A DNA stretch of 17,544 bases from JAVKDP01 sp040222185. GTDB lineage: Bacteria > Bacteroidota > Rhodothermia > Balneolales > Balneolaceae. The translations under genes and the position numbers were made by a program. Shown one piece after another: positions 1 through 7,794 of the stretch. The stretch lies in the NCBI GenBank assembly GCA_040222185.1, contig JAVKDP010000033.1:1-17544 (forward strand), given 5' to 3'. Under the pieces are notes generated by a model. It made no database searches. It was not told the origin of the DNA and worked only from the letters and a program-made list of their open reading frames with translations. How positions within the stretch are numbered: the stretch's first letter is position 1; each line of letters starts with the position of its first letter.

Positions 1-91
1 TAATGAGCACAGAACATACTGCAAAGCTTATGGTGAACCGGCTGCTTTGTATGATTTCTTTCAGTTCTTTTAGAAATATAAGTTTAAACAT
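1..91 (-). CDS. ABC-2 type permease, N-terminal fragment (runs off window)
   Basis: Reading the minus strand from an ATG at 91-89 gives 30 open codons to the window edge, beginning MFKLIFLKELKEIIQSSR and continuing into a hydrophobic stretch (FTISFAVCSVLI). A short cytoplasmic lead with an LKELKE-type amphipathic segment followed by the first membrane helix is typical of ABC-2 permease subunits (family knowledge). The ATG lies 2 bp after the stop of the ABC ATPase gene, so the two are almost certainly co-transcribed and translationally coupled as the ATPase and membrane halves of one transporter. Only the start is present, so substrate, full length and any fused domains cannot be judged. Confidence 0.75.
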   Translation of the reverse strand, partial: MFKLIFLKELKEIIQSSRFTISFAVCSVLI

Positions 92-93
92 AA

Positions 94-882
94 TCAGGCC
101 TCGCTAACTAGTGCATTTTCCAGTTTTGAATGTTCTTCATCCATATAGCCAGTCATATATTCCACATAAAGCTCTTCAAGGTTCACACCTTTTAGTTCGG
201 CGTTGGTTTTTTGAGCTACCAAAATACCTCCATTCAGAATGCCTACATGATCTGCTATTTCTTTAGCTCTGAAAATATCATGTGTACTCATTAAAATGGC
301 TTTACCCTCATCTCTGAGCTCACCAATCAAACGGGTAAATTCCTTTCCGGCTTTCGGATCCAGCCCGGAGGTAGGCTCATCAAGCAGAATAGCAGGAGCG
401 TCTTTCAGTATGGCGATAGCGATACCACATTTTTGGCGCATCCCTTTTGAGAAATCCTTGAGCTTTTTATCAAAGGCCTCTCTCTGTAAACCTACTCGAA
501 CCAGCGCAGCTTCATAGTCGCTACGTTTATAATTGCTTCTGCCACCCAGGCGAACAAAAAAGTCAACATTTTGAATGGCTGTAAAGTTAGGATAGAGCTG
601 AACGTTTTCGGATACGAAAGCCACTCCTTTTTTTGCTTCTAGAGGATCTTCATTCGAATCGATTCCGTTTATGAATGCATTCCCGCTACTAGGTTGTATA
701 AAATCCAAAAAGATATTTATGGTTGTGGTTTTGCCGGCGCCGTTACCGCCTAGCATGGCAAAGATTTCACCGGGATGAACCTTTAATTCCAGATTATCTA
801 AAGCTTTTACGCCATCCTCGTACACTTTAGTCAGGTTTCTGGCTTCTAGAAGTGGAGCTTGTTTTATGATTTCGTTTTCCAT
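94..882 (-). CDS. ABC transporter ATP-binding protein (ABC-2 / NosF-like type)
   Basis: A 262-residue cytoplasmic ATPase that should power the permease encoded immediately downstream. Seen in order: Walker A GGNGAGKTT (45-53), a Q-loop region FVSENVQLYPN (89-99), a degenerate signature FSKGMRQ (144-150), Walker B AILLDEP with TSGLDP (164-176) and the switch histidine in STHD (199-202). The usual Q-loop glutamine is replaced by glutamate (SEN, residue 92). From memory, NosF-type ATPases carry PEN here, so this is probably a subfamily trait rather than a defect. The last ~40 residues resemble the short C-terminal tail of drug/lipid/Cu-processing ABC-2 ATPases. The gene starts 57 bp after the NEW3-domain gene on the same strand. 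Substrate unknown; an envelope or export role is inferred from its neighbours. Confidence 0.93.
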   Translation of the reverse strand: MENEIIKQAPLLEARNLTKVYEDGVKALDNLELKVHPGEIFAMLGGNGAGKTTTINIFLDFIQPSSGNAFINGIDSNEDPLEAKKGVAFVSENVQLYPNFTAIQNVDFFVRLGGRSNYKRSDYEAALVRVGLQREAFDKKLKDFSKGMRQKCGIAIAILKDAPAILLDEPTSGLDPKAGKEFTRLIGELRDEGKAILMSTHDIFRAKEIADHVGILNGGILVAQKTNAELKGVNLEELYVEYMTGYMDEEHSKLENALVSEA

Positions 883-939
883 GATTGTTCTCGTTATGTC
901 GCTGTTAATTTTTAAAAGAGTTTGCTGTTTTTTTAAGCA

Positions 940-2451
940 CTACTTCCTTGAAAGTTTAATGCCGAAGTACACCAGGCCGCCTACTAATCCGATAATCAGG
1001 AAAAGAATAATAGAGGTGCCGAGTATGCTTGCCTGAGCCGCAATCTGGACCGTAAAGGTCTTGTCTTCAGCATTTACGGGCTGGCTGTCAGAGAGGCCTG
1101 TTGATCTCATTCGCGTTTCGAACCTTCCCACACTAACATCTCCTGGAGGGGTGAGATAGAGCTTTACGGTTTGTTCTTCACGAATTCCTAAACTTGGAAT
1201 GATGGCAGGCTCAATTCTTTTCTCCCACTCAAAAGGGGCATCAAGCTCAAACTCGATGTTGTCCAGCCTTCGCGAACCTTCGTTTACTACCTGGAAAGTG
1301 AATTCAACCTCGCTTTCGTTATTTCCTTCATTATAAAGCTGAGGTGCTTTTACTACGAGTCTACCCACACCTCTTGGAATCATCTCAAGACGAACGAATC
1401 CAACATTCAGGGCTTCGATTTCAGCTTCAGTCCATGTTTCATTCAACCTGGAAGAAACTTCACCTAATTGGCTGATCGGAACAGCTAATACATAAAATGG
1501 AATTGGGTTATCCATAGGTACATCATCTGTGGGTCGATCAGGCAGTGTAATTTGAAGATTAGCGTCGATACTATTCTTGCTTTCGGTAAACTTGATCTGG
1601 CTGATTCTTCCTGTTGCACCTACTTCATTAAAATAGCGGGTAACAGAAGCAGGTAGATTTACTACCTCAAGCTTGTATGTGTCATTTGTTCCGCTAAAAA
1701 GCTCAAGTCCTAATCCAAAAGTTGCAGTGTTTCCCAGCTCAACTTCTTGAGAAAAGCGTTCCGATTGAATGAGTACCCGATTTGCTGTGGCATCCTTTTC
1801 AAGGAATACTTTGGGGCTTCTAGAAGAACCATTTCCGTAGATAATGTTTACTGTCACCTCATCAATATCCTGGAGTAGTTCAAACTCTACAGTCTTTGGT
1901 TGTCCACTTCTAAGTTCAGAAAGTTTTATTTCATAAGGGGAGCTTATGATAGCGCCATCATCGTTACTTAGTGAAACATAGACATTATGAATCACATCAG
2001 GCTGTAATGAACGGAAGAGGTCGTCTTCCATATTTACAATCTGGGAAAACTCCTCGGTAGCTCCGGATGTATTCTCAAGCGTAACATTTACCTGTTTTTT
2101 TGAGTTTTCATCCTGAGATTTTACTGCTCGCTTTATACTTACAAACTGTTGCTCAAACAAAAGAACAAGTAACGATTGCTGGTAATTAACTTCAGCATCC
2201 TGGTATGTATTAAGCGTTGCCTCATACTGTTCCTTAGAGATCAGGTTTTTGCTGTACAGTTCCTTTTGCCTTTCAAGCTCGCTTTTGGTTCGGTCGTACA
2301 AGCTTTTAGCTCGTTTCAGGCCTAACAACGGATAGCTATCATCACGCGCATTAGGGAAAGGGCTTTGTGCGTTGCTTGTTTCAGGTAGTAATAACCCAAA
2401 GCATATAGCAACAAGGAACAGGCTGATAAGACTCTTCATTTTCTTATTCAT
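940..2451 (-). CDS. Membrane-anchored NEW3/Ig-like protein with adaptor-like helical hairpin
   Basis: 503 residues. A signal peptide occupies 1-29 (hydrophobic 8-22, ending SNAQ). Residues about 45-108 form a charged helical segment (RAKSLYDRTKSELERQKELY, then NLISKEQYEA) that strongly resembles the alpha-hairpin of HlyD/RND periplasmic adaptor proteins. It is followed by beta-rich segments, and residues ~368-470 look like an NPCBM-associated NEW3 / COG1470-type Ig-like domain. A single C-terminal membrane helix (about 477-497) ends in KLSRK, so the body should face the periplasm. The start overlaps the PDZ gene by 8 bp; an in-frame ATG at codon 5 (2439) would leave a 4-bp gap and is equally possible. 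An extracytoplasmic partner of the downstream ABC transporter is inferred from position. I know no characterised protein with this hairpin plus NEW3 plus anchor order. Confidence 0.8.
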   Translation of the reverse strand: MNKKMKSLISLFLVAICFGLLLPETSNAQSPFPNARDDSYPLLGLKRAKSLYDRTKSELERQKELYSKNLISKEQYEATLNTYQDAEVNYQQSLLVLLFEQQFVSIKRAVKSQDENSKKQVNVTLENTSGATEEFSQIVNMEDDLFRSLQPDVIHNVYVSLSNDDGAIISSPYEIKLSELRSGQPKTVEFELLQDIDEVTVNIIYGNGSSRSPKVFLEKDATANRVLIQSERFSQEVELGNTATFGLGLELFSGTNDTYKLEVVNLPASVTRYFNEVGATGRISQIKFTESKNSIDANLQITLPDRPTDDVPMDNPIPFYVLAVPISQLGEVSSRLNETWTEAEIEALNVGFVRLEMIPRGVGRLVVKAPQLYNEGNNESEVEFTFQVVNEGSRRLDNIEFELDAPFEWEKRIEPAIIPSLGIREEQTVKLYLTPPGDVSVGRFETRMRSTGLSDSQPVNAEDKTFTVQIAAQASILGTSIILFLIIGLVGGLVYFGIKLSRK

Positions 2452-3175
2452 TATTACCCGTCATTGAAAAGTTACCTCTTGATTCAGGCTTTTTGAATTT
2501 GATCTCTTTTTCGTCACCGTCAGTAGTAAATGTTATCGAGATTTCATCGCCAACCTCTAACTCATTTATTGTTTTAAGAGCTGCTGCTGCATTTTCAGGT
2601 TTCTCACCATTCAATTCAGTGATTCTATAGCCCTGAATATCAAGCTCTTTTAAGACGTCTGGCATTAGAGGTTCAATAACTCTATTTACTTCAATTCCTG
2701 CATCGGTATCAGTCAAGATCAAACCAAGCGAGCCAACAATAACCGGGGGAGCACCGTCACCTTCATCATCAAATTCCATCACCATTCTTGTCCCTGATCC
2801 TTCAGGTACATCGCCTTTCATAGCTCGTAGAATAAAACGTTCCTGCCCTCTCTGAACTCCAATTTTGATTTCAGTGTCATTTTCCAAGGCTTCGTAAACT
2901 TCTCTCAGGCTGGGGATGTCTTTCGCCCGGGTTCCATTCATCATTACAATTACATCACCTTCTTCGAGCCTGTCCTCCCCGGCTTTGGCTTCATCTCTTC
3001 CCATTCTCATGGCAACCTTAATCTGATCTTCTTCAAAGGTCAACATGGCTGAAAACTCCTGAAGCATTAGGCTGGTATTGGCGTCGAAACTCATGGTTCG
3101 GGTTTGAGCATTCGTCATTACAGAGAGTAATGCAGAGAATAAGAGCAGTAAGAATATTGTTTTCGTTTTTTTCAT
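2444..3175 (-). CDS. Secreted PDZ-domain-like protein
   Basis: 243 residues with a signal peptide (1-24, ending TNAQ), so periplasmic or secreted. Residues ~68-120 look like the second half of a PDZ domain (LEEGDVIVMMNG, then a helix with SLREVYEAL, then EIKIGVQRGQERF). Residues ~148-228 are a second PDZ-like unit (GLILTDTDAGIEVNRVI, then YRITELNGEKPENAAAAL, then GDEISITFTTDG). No protease catalytic domain is present, so this is a binding or scaffold protein rather than a DegP-type protease. It is the first gene of the minus-strand unit and its end overlaps the hairpin/NEW3 gene by 8 bp. It is divergent from the histidine kinase across 146 bp. The recruited ligand is unknown. Confidence 0.8.
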   Translation of the reverse strand: MKKTKTIFLLLLFSALLSVMTNAQTRTMSFDANTSLMLQEFSAMLTFEEDQIKVAMRMGRDEAKAGEDRLEEGDVIVMMNGTRAKDIPSLREVYEALENDTEIKIGVQRGQERFILRAMKGDVPEGSGTRMVMEFDDEGDGAPPVIVGSLGLILTDTDAGIEVNRVIEPLMPDVLKELDIQGYRITELNGEKPENAAAALKTINELEVGDEISITFTTDGDEKEIKFKKPESRGNFSMTGNNE

Positions 3176-3188
3176 TGATCTGTTTTTA

Positions 3189-3223
3189 GGGTTTCAATAA
3201 TTCGGCGCCAATATTCGAAACCC
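3189..3223. promoter_or_regulatory. 35-bp inverted repeat upstream of the PDZ operon
   Basis: GGGTTTC (3189-3195) and GAAACCC (3217-3223) are perfect inverted arms around a 21-bp centre. Several further positions also match symmetrically, and GGCGCC (3204-3209) sits near the axis. The element lies 14-48 bp before the start codon of the PDZ gene, so it is either an operator or a 5'-leader stem-loop of that operon. Function is inferred from symmetry and position only. Confidence 0.5.
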
Positions 3224-3234
3224 ATTCTTTCGAG

Positions 3235-3265
3235 TTGTTAAGGGCTGGCAAAAACTTTGTTAAGG
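3235..3265. promoter_or_regulatory. TTGTTAAGG direct repeat, candidate response-regulator site
   Basis: TTGTTAAGG occurs exactly at 3235-3243 and 3257-3265, a 22-bp period, that is two 11-bp steps. A related GTTAAA follows at 3268-3273. OmpR/PhoB-family regulators bind head-to-tail half-sites spaced about 11 bp apart (family knowledge), and such a regulator is encoded immediately downstream. The repeats lie between the two divergent genes, so they could serve both transcription units. Confidence 0.5.
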
Positions 3266-3288
3266 ATGTTAAATCCATGCTAAATCTT
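3256..3288 (+). promoter_or_regulatory. Candidate Bacteroidota-type promoter for the kinase/regulator genes
   Basis: TTTG (3256-3259), 21 bp, then TAAATCTT (3281-3288) approximates the Bacteroidota -33 TTTG / -7 TAnnTTTG pattern with mismatches in the -7 element. It ends 33 bp before the kinase ATG and overlaps the second TTGTTAAGG copy, which would suit autoregulation. Weak, because the element is short and the region is AT-rich. Confidence 0.3.
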
Positions 3289-3321
3289 TTTGAATAGCGC
3301 GAAAACACGTTAATTTCTGCC

Positions 3322-5250
3322 ATGCAAAGCAAATGGCTTACATATGGATTTCTATCAATAATGGTTACTGCCCTGGTTACCCTGGCGATACTTCAATACC
3401 AATGGTTAGGAAGTGTTAGTGAAGGTGAGAAGGAAAGACTGGAGGAGAGCTTATCCGCTTCATCCGAAAACTTTGTAGCTGATTTCAACCAAACCTTCAG
3501 CGATTTAGGTAGAAGTTTTAAAATTCAGGTTTCTGATCGGGAAGAAGATATTGCGGCCTTGTTAAGCCAGTCGTATTTAAACTGGAACCGGGTAAGCGGA
3601 GAGAATTCCAGTATTGTTAAATCAATCTATTTCATAAAGAAAACTGAGGACAAAGAGCCTGCTGTATTTTCCTTTGGCTCTGATCCCTCACTATTAAATA
3701 AAATAGACCCAGATGAAGAGATCGAGGAGTGGTTGGCAGATCATTATAAGCCAGATGAAGAAAAACATGGCATCTCGTTAAGAGTACGTCCGGATTTTGA
3801 CGATCCAACCTTTATTTCAGTTCCTCTTCAGATTTTAGATGTATTAACATTAACCGAACAAGAGTTTGGGCAGAATGTATCGGTACAATTATCAGTGGAT
3901 CAATTGGATGATATAGTACTTTTGAAGCTGGATGATGAATTCATTAAGGATAGTTTTATCCCAAGTGTTGCAAGTACGTATTTCACTGAATCTTTTGCAG
4001 ATCAATATCATCTCAGTATAGTAAATGAGACTAAGCCTGATTGGGTGTATTACTCTACTGGTGACAAAGCCGATATTCCTGACCCGGATGTTCAGGTTGA
4101 TCTAAATGAGTATAATTTCGAGAGTTTATTCGTTTTTGGAGCAAAATCACCGCTCGAAAACATTAATGTTTCCGATTCTTCCAGAAGAATCGAGATGAAC
4201 TTTATGGAAGGAATATCAGAAAGGCAGGTGATCAGAGGTTTTTCTGATTCTAACAATACAAGCGTAAGGGCTCATTTCTTTTCCGAAACTACGAACTCAG
4301 TTACTGCAGAGAATACAACCGGACTTCGTATAAGTAAAGATACAACGATAACTACAGCACTTAATGCATCTATTATAAATCCGGGCTGGCAGTTCTGGCT
4401 TACTTTTAAAGATGGTTCATTGGATGCTTTTGTAAACAAAACGAGGATCAAAAACCTGGGTATAAGCTTTGGGATTTTATTTATTCTTGGGATTAGCGGG
4501 GCTTTAATTGTCATATTTGCTCAACGGTCAAGACAATTGGCCGATCAACAAATGCTGTTTGTAGCAGGGGTTTCTCATGAGCTTAGAACTCCACTCACTG
4601 TGATTCGCTCAGCAGCAGAAAATCTAAGTGAGGGTGTAATACAGACAGAAGAACGGAAACAGCAGTATGCTGATCTTATGTTGAAAGAAGGCAGAAGATT
4701 AAGTGATATGGTAGATCAGATTATGGAGTTTTCAGGGATTCAATCCGGGAAAAGGATATATCACTTTACCGAGGTAAATATCGAATCATTTGTGGACTCT
4801 ATTAAGGAAGAATGTTTCCCTTTGCTCGAAGAACAATCAGTTACCCTCGATTATTCTATACAAACGAGGTCCAAAGAAGTATATGCAGATCCTGAAGCTC
4901 TCTTTTTAAGTGTTACCAACCTTATTCAAAATGCCGTCAAATTTAAAGGGGACAGTAGTTCAATTTTACTGAAACTGGATGATGTTTCTTTAAAAGGAAA
5001 TGCGGCATTGAGAATCCAGGTACAGGATTACGGAATTGGAATTCCTGAAAGCGAACAAAAGGATATCTTCAAACCTTTTTTCAGGGGAGAGAAACCAGTA
5101 GCCGAACAGGTACGGGGAAATGGAATCGGGCTTAGCTTAGTACAGAAAGTAGCCGTTGCTCATAAAGGAGAAGTTTCTCTAAAAAGTATGGTTGGCGAAG
5201 GTTCAGTTTTTAGCTTTGTAATTCCATTAAAAGGTGAATATGGATCATAA
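3322..5250 (+). CDS. Two-component sensor histidine kinase
   Basis: 642 residues. TM1 is at about 8-25, an extracytoplasmic region of roughly 345 residues follows, and TM2 is at 379-399 (GISFGILFILGISGALIVIF). The cytoplasmic part holds a HisKA domain with the phosphoacceptor His419 in VSHELRTP, then HATPase_c with an N-box NLIQNAVKF (533-541), DYGIGIP (569-575), IFKPFFRG and GNGIGLS (600-606). All catalytic motifs look intact, so it should autophosphorylate and pass phosphate to the regulator encoded next. The segment after TM1 (LQYQWLGSVSEGEKERLEESL) is a style I recall from kinases of Bacteroidota and related phyla. I do not recognise the large sensor domain, and no HAMP domain is evident. 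The signal is unknown; the divergent PDZ-NEW3-ABC unit suggests an envelope condition. Confidence 0.95.
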   Translation: MQSKWLTYGFLSIMVTALVTLAILQYQWLGSVSEGEKERLEESLSASSENFVADFNQTFSDLGRSFKIQVSDREEDIAALLSQSYLNWNRVSGENSSIVKSIYFIKKTEDKEPAVFSFGSDPSLLNKIDPDEEIEEWLADHYKPDEEKHGISLRVRPDFDDPTFISVPLQILDVLTLTEQEFGQNVSVQLSVDQLDDIVLLKLDDEFIKDSFIPSVASTYFTESFADQYHLSIVNETKPDWVYYSTGDKADIPDPDVQVDLNEYNFESLFVFGAKSPLENINVSDSSRRIEMNFMEGISERQVIRGFSDSNNTSVRAHFFSETTNSVTAENTTGLRISKDTTITTALNASIINPGWQFWLTFKDGSLDAFVNKTRIKNLGISFGILFILGISGALIVIFAQRSRQLADQQMLFVAGVSHELRTPLTVIRSAAENLSEGVIQTEERKQQYADLMLKEGRRLSDMVDQIMEFSGIQSGKRIYHFTEVNIESFVDSIKEECFPLLEEQSVTLDYSIQTRSKEVYADPEALFLSVTNLIQNAVKFKGDSSSILLKLDDVSLKGNAALRIQVQDYGIGIPESEQKDIFKPFFRGEKPVAEQVRGNGIGLSLVQKVAVAHKGEVSLKSMVGEGSVFSFVIPLKGEYGS

Positions 5251-5935
5251 GCATCGGATACTTCTTGTTGAGGATGAAGCGGGCCTTGTTATGACGATTA
5301 AAGACCGTTTGGAGGAAGAACGTTATGAAGTCGATTCCGCAACCGATGGAGATGAGGGCTATCAAAAAGCATCTAAGGATGATTATGATTTAATTATTCT
5401 TGATTTGATGCTTCCCAAAAAAGGTGGATTGGATATTTGTCGTGATTTGAGACAAAATGGTATTCATACGCCAATCATTATGCTTACAGCAAAAGGGCAG
5501 GTCATAGATAAAGTTCTTGGATTAAAGCTCGGTGCTGATGATTATATGCAGAAACCCTTTGAGATGATGGAATTGCTAGCGAGGGTCGAAGTTCAGCTTC
5601 GTAAACAAAAGAAGAAAGAAGAGAAAAACAGTCCAAACGAGTTTGAATTCGGAGATGTTCAAATTGATTTCAAAAAAATGACTGTTTCAAGAAACGGAGA
5701 TGAACTGTCTCTCTCAGCCAAGGAGTTTCAGTTGTTAAAATTTCTTGTAGAGAATGAAGATGGAATTCTCACCAGAGATCAGCTATTAAATGAAGTTTGG
5801 GGGTACGACGCACTTCCGTCAACCCGAACCGTAGATGTTCATATCGCCTGGTTGCGTCAAAAACTTGAAGAGGACAGCCGCTACCCTAAGCATATCTTAA
5901 CTGTTCATGGATTTGGGTATCGTTTTTTGAGTTAG
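5240..5935 (+). CDS. OmpR/PhoB-family response regulator
   Basis: 231 residues from the ATG at 5240. The receiver domain (about 4-120) has the acidic pair in LLVEDE, phospho-acceptor Asp55 in IILDLMLP, Thr83 in LTAKG and Lys105 in MQKPFE. A winged-helix Trans_reg_C domain follows (about 135-231), ending in the typical RTVDVHIAWLRQKLE and GFGYRF motifs. The regulator should bind tandem half-sites as a dimer when phosphorylated. The start overlaps the kinase gene by 11 bp. A GTG at 5234 in the same frame is possible, but AAGGTGA (5231-5237) sits at Shine-Dalgarno position for the ATG, and starting there gives the usual short lead before beta-1. Likely targets are its own promoter and the divergent PDZ operon, inferred from the TTGTTAAGG repeats between them. 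Confidence 0.95.
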   Translation: MDHKHRILLVEDEAGLVMTIKDRLEEERYEVDSATDGDEGYQKASKDDYDLIILDLMLPKKGGLDICRDLRQNGIHTPIIMLTAKGQVIDKVLGLKLGADDYMQKPFEMMELLARVEVQLRKQKKKEEKNSPNEFEFGDVQIDFKKMTVSRNGDELSLSAKEFQLLKFLVENEDGILTRDQLLNEVWGYDALPSTRTVDVHIAWLRQKLEEDSRYPKHILTVHGFGYRFLS

Positions 5936-6014
5936 TAATTCAATAAAACTAATTCTTTGCATTCTCCTTTCCCTCCCCGATATTCGGACGTTACTTTCAG
6001 ACACAAACAGTTTT

Positions 6015-7304
6015 ATGTCATCAACTGAGAAAAATTCGAAGGGGCTATTCTCCTGGGCGCTATACGATTGGGCTAACAGTGCCTACTTTGTAATGATTCT
6101 CACTTTTATTTTCGCAGCTTATTTCTCCTCCTCAATTGCTGAGAACGAAACGATTGGAACCGCTCTTTGGGGTAATATGGTAGGATTAGCTGGAATAGTA
6201 ATTGCGATCCTGGCACCAATTCTAGGTTCTATTGCCGATGAAGGAGGCCGTCGGAAACCCTGGGTTCTGTTTTTCACAATACTGGCCGTTATCGGTTGTT
6301 GTGGATTATGGTTTGCAAAGCCGGGAGCAGAGTTTCTTTGGTTTTCACTAATCATGGCATTTATTGCTACAGTAGGGGCTGAACTATCTCTGATTTTCTA
6401 TAATGCAATGTTACCTGATCTTGCACCTCCAGATAAAATCGGAAGGTGGTCGGGCTGGGGATGGAGTCTTGGTTATATTGGTGGCCTGGTTTGCTTAGTG
6501 GTTGGCTATTTTGTCTTCTTTCTTAATGGACCGGAGTTGTTTGGTTTAGATAAAGTGAGTGCCGAAAATACACGTATTACTTTTTTGCTTACCGGAGTTT
6601 GGTATGCCCTGTTTAGCATTCCTTTCTTCATGAGAACTCAAGATACTCCATCAAAAGAAAAGCCCTATAAGGAGGCAGTAAGTGAAGGGTTTAAAAAACT
6701 AAAAGACGGTTTTGAGACTTTAAAAAAGAGGCCTGATATAACTCGTTTCTTGATAGCACGGGTTTTTTATAATGATGGATTAGCAACAATTTTTGCAATG
6801 GGTGGTGTATATGCTGCCGGGACTTTTGGATTCGAAACAGCTGACATTTTTTATTTTGGAATAGGTTTAAATATAACCGCAGGTATAGGTGCGTATGGCT
6901 TTGCCTGGCTGGATGACAAGTCTGGAAGTAAGAAAACAATTATCGTATCTCTTATTGGGGTAATCATTCCTGTAATCGCAGTAATCTTTGTTCAATCGGT
7001 AATGTGGTTTTGGGTTTGGGGTTTGCTCTTAGGAATCTTTGTGGGACCGGTTCAGGCAGCAAGCAGAACTTTAATGGGTCGATTAGCACCTATAGATAAA
7101 AGAAATCAAATGTATGGTTTGTTGGCTTTATCAGGTAAGGCTACCTCTTTTGCAGGTCCAATTCTGGTAGGCTGGATTACGGTTCTTATGAGTAATCAAA
7201 GGTGGGGAATGGGTGTTATTCTTGTGATGCTTCTCTTAGGTCTTGTTATTATGTTCAAGGTTGATGAAAGCGGGGCATCAAATAAAGTAGAAGGAACGAT
7301 TTAA
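6015..7304 (+). CDS. MFS transporter, UMF1 / Atg22-like family
   Basis: 429-residue inner-membrane protein with about 12 hydrophobic segments. The N-terminal FSWALYDWANSAY (12-24) is the hallmark of the UMF1 (BtlA/Atg22-like) branch of the major facilitator superfamily, and GSIADEGGRRKPW (71-83) is the TM2-TM3 loop motif. A charged central loop (about 212-245) separates the two six-helix halves. Bacterial UMF1 substrates are poorly known and the fungal relative Atg22 effluxes amino acids, so I give no substrate. It is the first gene of a four-gene plus-strand set and lies 10 bp before the first PH-domain gene. The 79-bp gap behind it separates it from the response regulator, so it may have its own promoter, but I saw no convincing one. 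Confidence 0.9.
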   Translation: MSSTEKNSKGLFSWALYDWANSAYFVMILTFIFAAYFSSSIAENETIGTALWGNMVGLAGIVIAILAPILGSIADEGGRRKPWVLFFTILAVIGCCGLWFAKPGAEFLWFSLIMAFIATVGAELSLIFYNAMLPDLAPPDKIGRWSGWGWSLGYIGGLVCLVVGYFVFFLNGPELFGLDKVSAENTRITFLLTGVWYALFSIPFFMRTQDTPSKEKPYKEAVSEGFKKLKDGFETLKKRPDITRFLIARVFYNDGLATIFAMGGVYAAGTFGFETADIFYFGIGLNITAGIGAYGFAWLDDKSGSKKTIIVSLIGVIIPVIAVIFVQSVMWFWVWGLLLGIFVGPVQAASRTLMGRLAPIDKRNQMYGLLALSGKATSFAGPILVGWITVLMSNQRWGMGVILVMLLLGLVIMFKVDESGASNKVEGTI

Positions 7305-7314
7305 ATAATTATTA

Positions 7315-7794
7315 ATGATTGATTCACCAGAAAAACGAATTGATAAAAATGCAATAACAGCCTGGAGAACAACAGGTATTCTATTTGGTTTACTTTGGTA
7401 CTCGATTCCTGTAATACCAATTATTGCTCATATAAATAAAGATGCTCCGATCTGGATTGTCATCTTATCTGTGATAGTGGCTATCACTTTACACATTGTA
7501 GTGGGATATGTATTTCCCGTTGTTCGTTGGAAGAGGTGGAAGTACGAAGTAACCGAAAAAGGTGTAGATATGCTTCATGGCATTATCATCAGGAAAAGAA
7601 CAATGGTTCCTGTAAACCGGATTCAGCATGTTGACACCAAGCAAGGCCCAATCTACAGAAAGTTTGGTTTGTCAGCATTAAGCATATCAACAGCGGCTAC
7701 TACACATGAAATACCAGCTCTGGATGATGAAACGGCCTCTGAGCTACGTACATTGATTTCTGAACTGGTAAGACAAGCCAGGGAAGATGTCTGA
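7315..7794 (+). CDS. PH-domain membrane protein, YdbS-like (bPH2)
   Basis: 159 residues with two N-terminal membrane helices (about 20-40 and 46-66), a basic WKRWKYEVT junction, and one bacterial PH domain (about 76-155). The domain carries the characteristic GIIIRKRTMVPVNRIQHVDTKQG stretch followed by KFGLSALSISTA. This is the usual size and layout of YdbS-like proteins (DUF304/bPH2). Its end overlaps the larger YdbT-like gene by 8 bp, the same pairing as ydbS-ydbT of Bacillus, where the pair has been linked to resistance to a cyclic antimicrobial peptide (recalled, not verified). A membrane-surface scaffold or envelope-defence role is inferred. Confidence 0.88.
   Translation: MIDSPEKRIDKNAITAWRTTGILFGLLWYSIPVIPIIAHINKDAPIWIVILSVIVAITLHIVVGYVFPVVRWKRWKYEVTEKGVDMLHGIIIRKRTMVPVNRIQHVDTKQGPIYRKFGLSALSISTAATTHEIPALDDETASELRTLISELVRQAREDV

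Noticed and set aside
5234..5239. GTG at 5234 as the response-regulator start
   Set aside because: The ATG at 5240 has an AAGGTGA sequence at suitable distance and gives the normal lead before the first receiver strand.
5936..6014. Terminator or clear promoter between the response regulator and the UMF1 gene
   Set aside because: No stem with a T-tract and no acceptable TTTG/TAnnTTTG pair at proper spacing was found.
6691..6939. Minus-strand open frames within the UMF1 transporter gene (also 6119-6355) and within the kinase gene (4272-4514)
   Set aside because: They are shadows of strongly supported membrane and kinase genes, with no credible start context.
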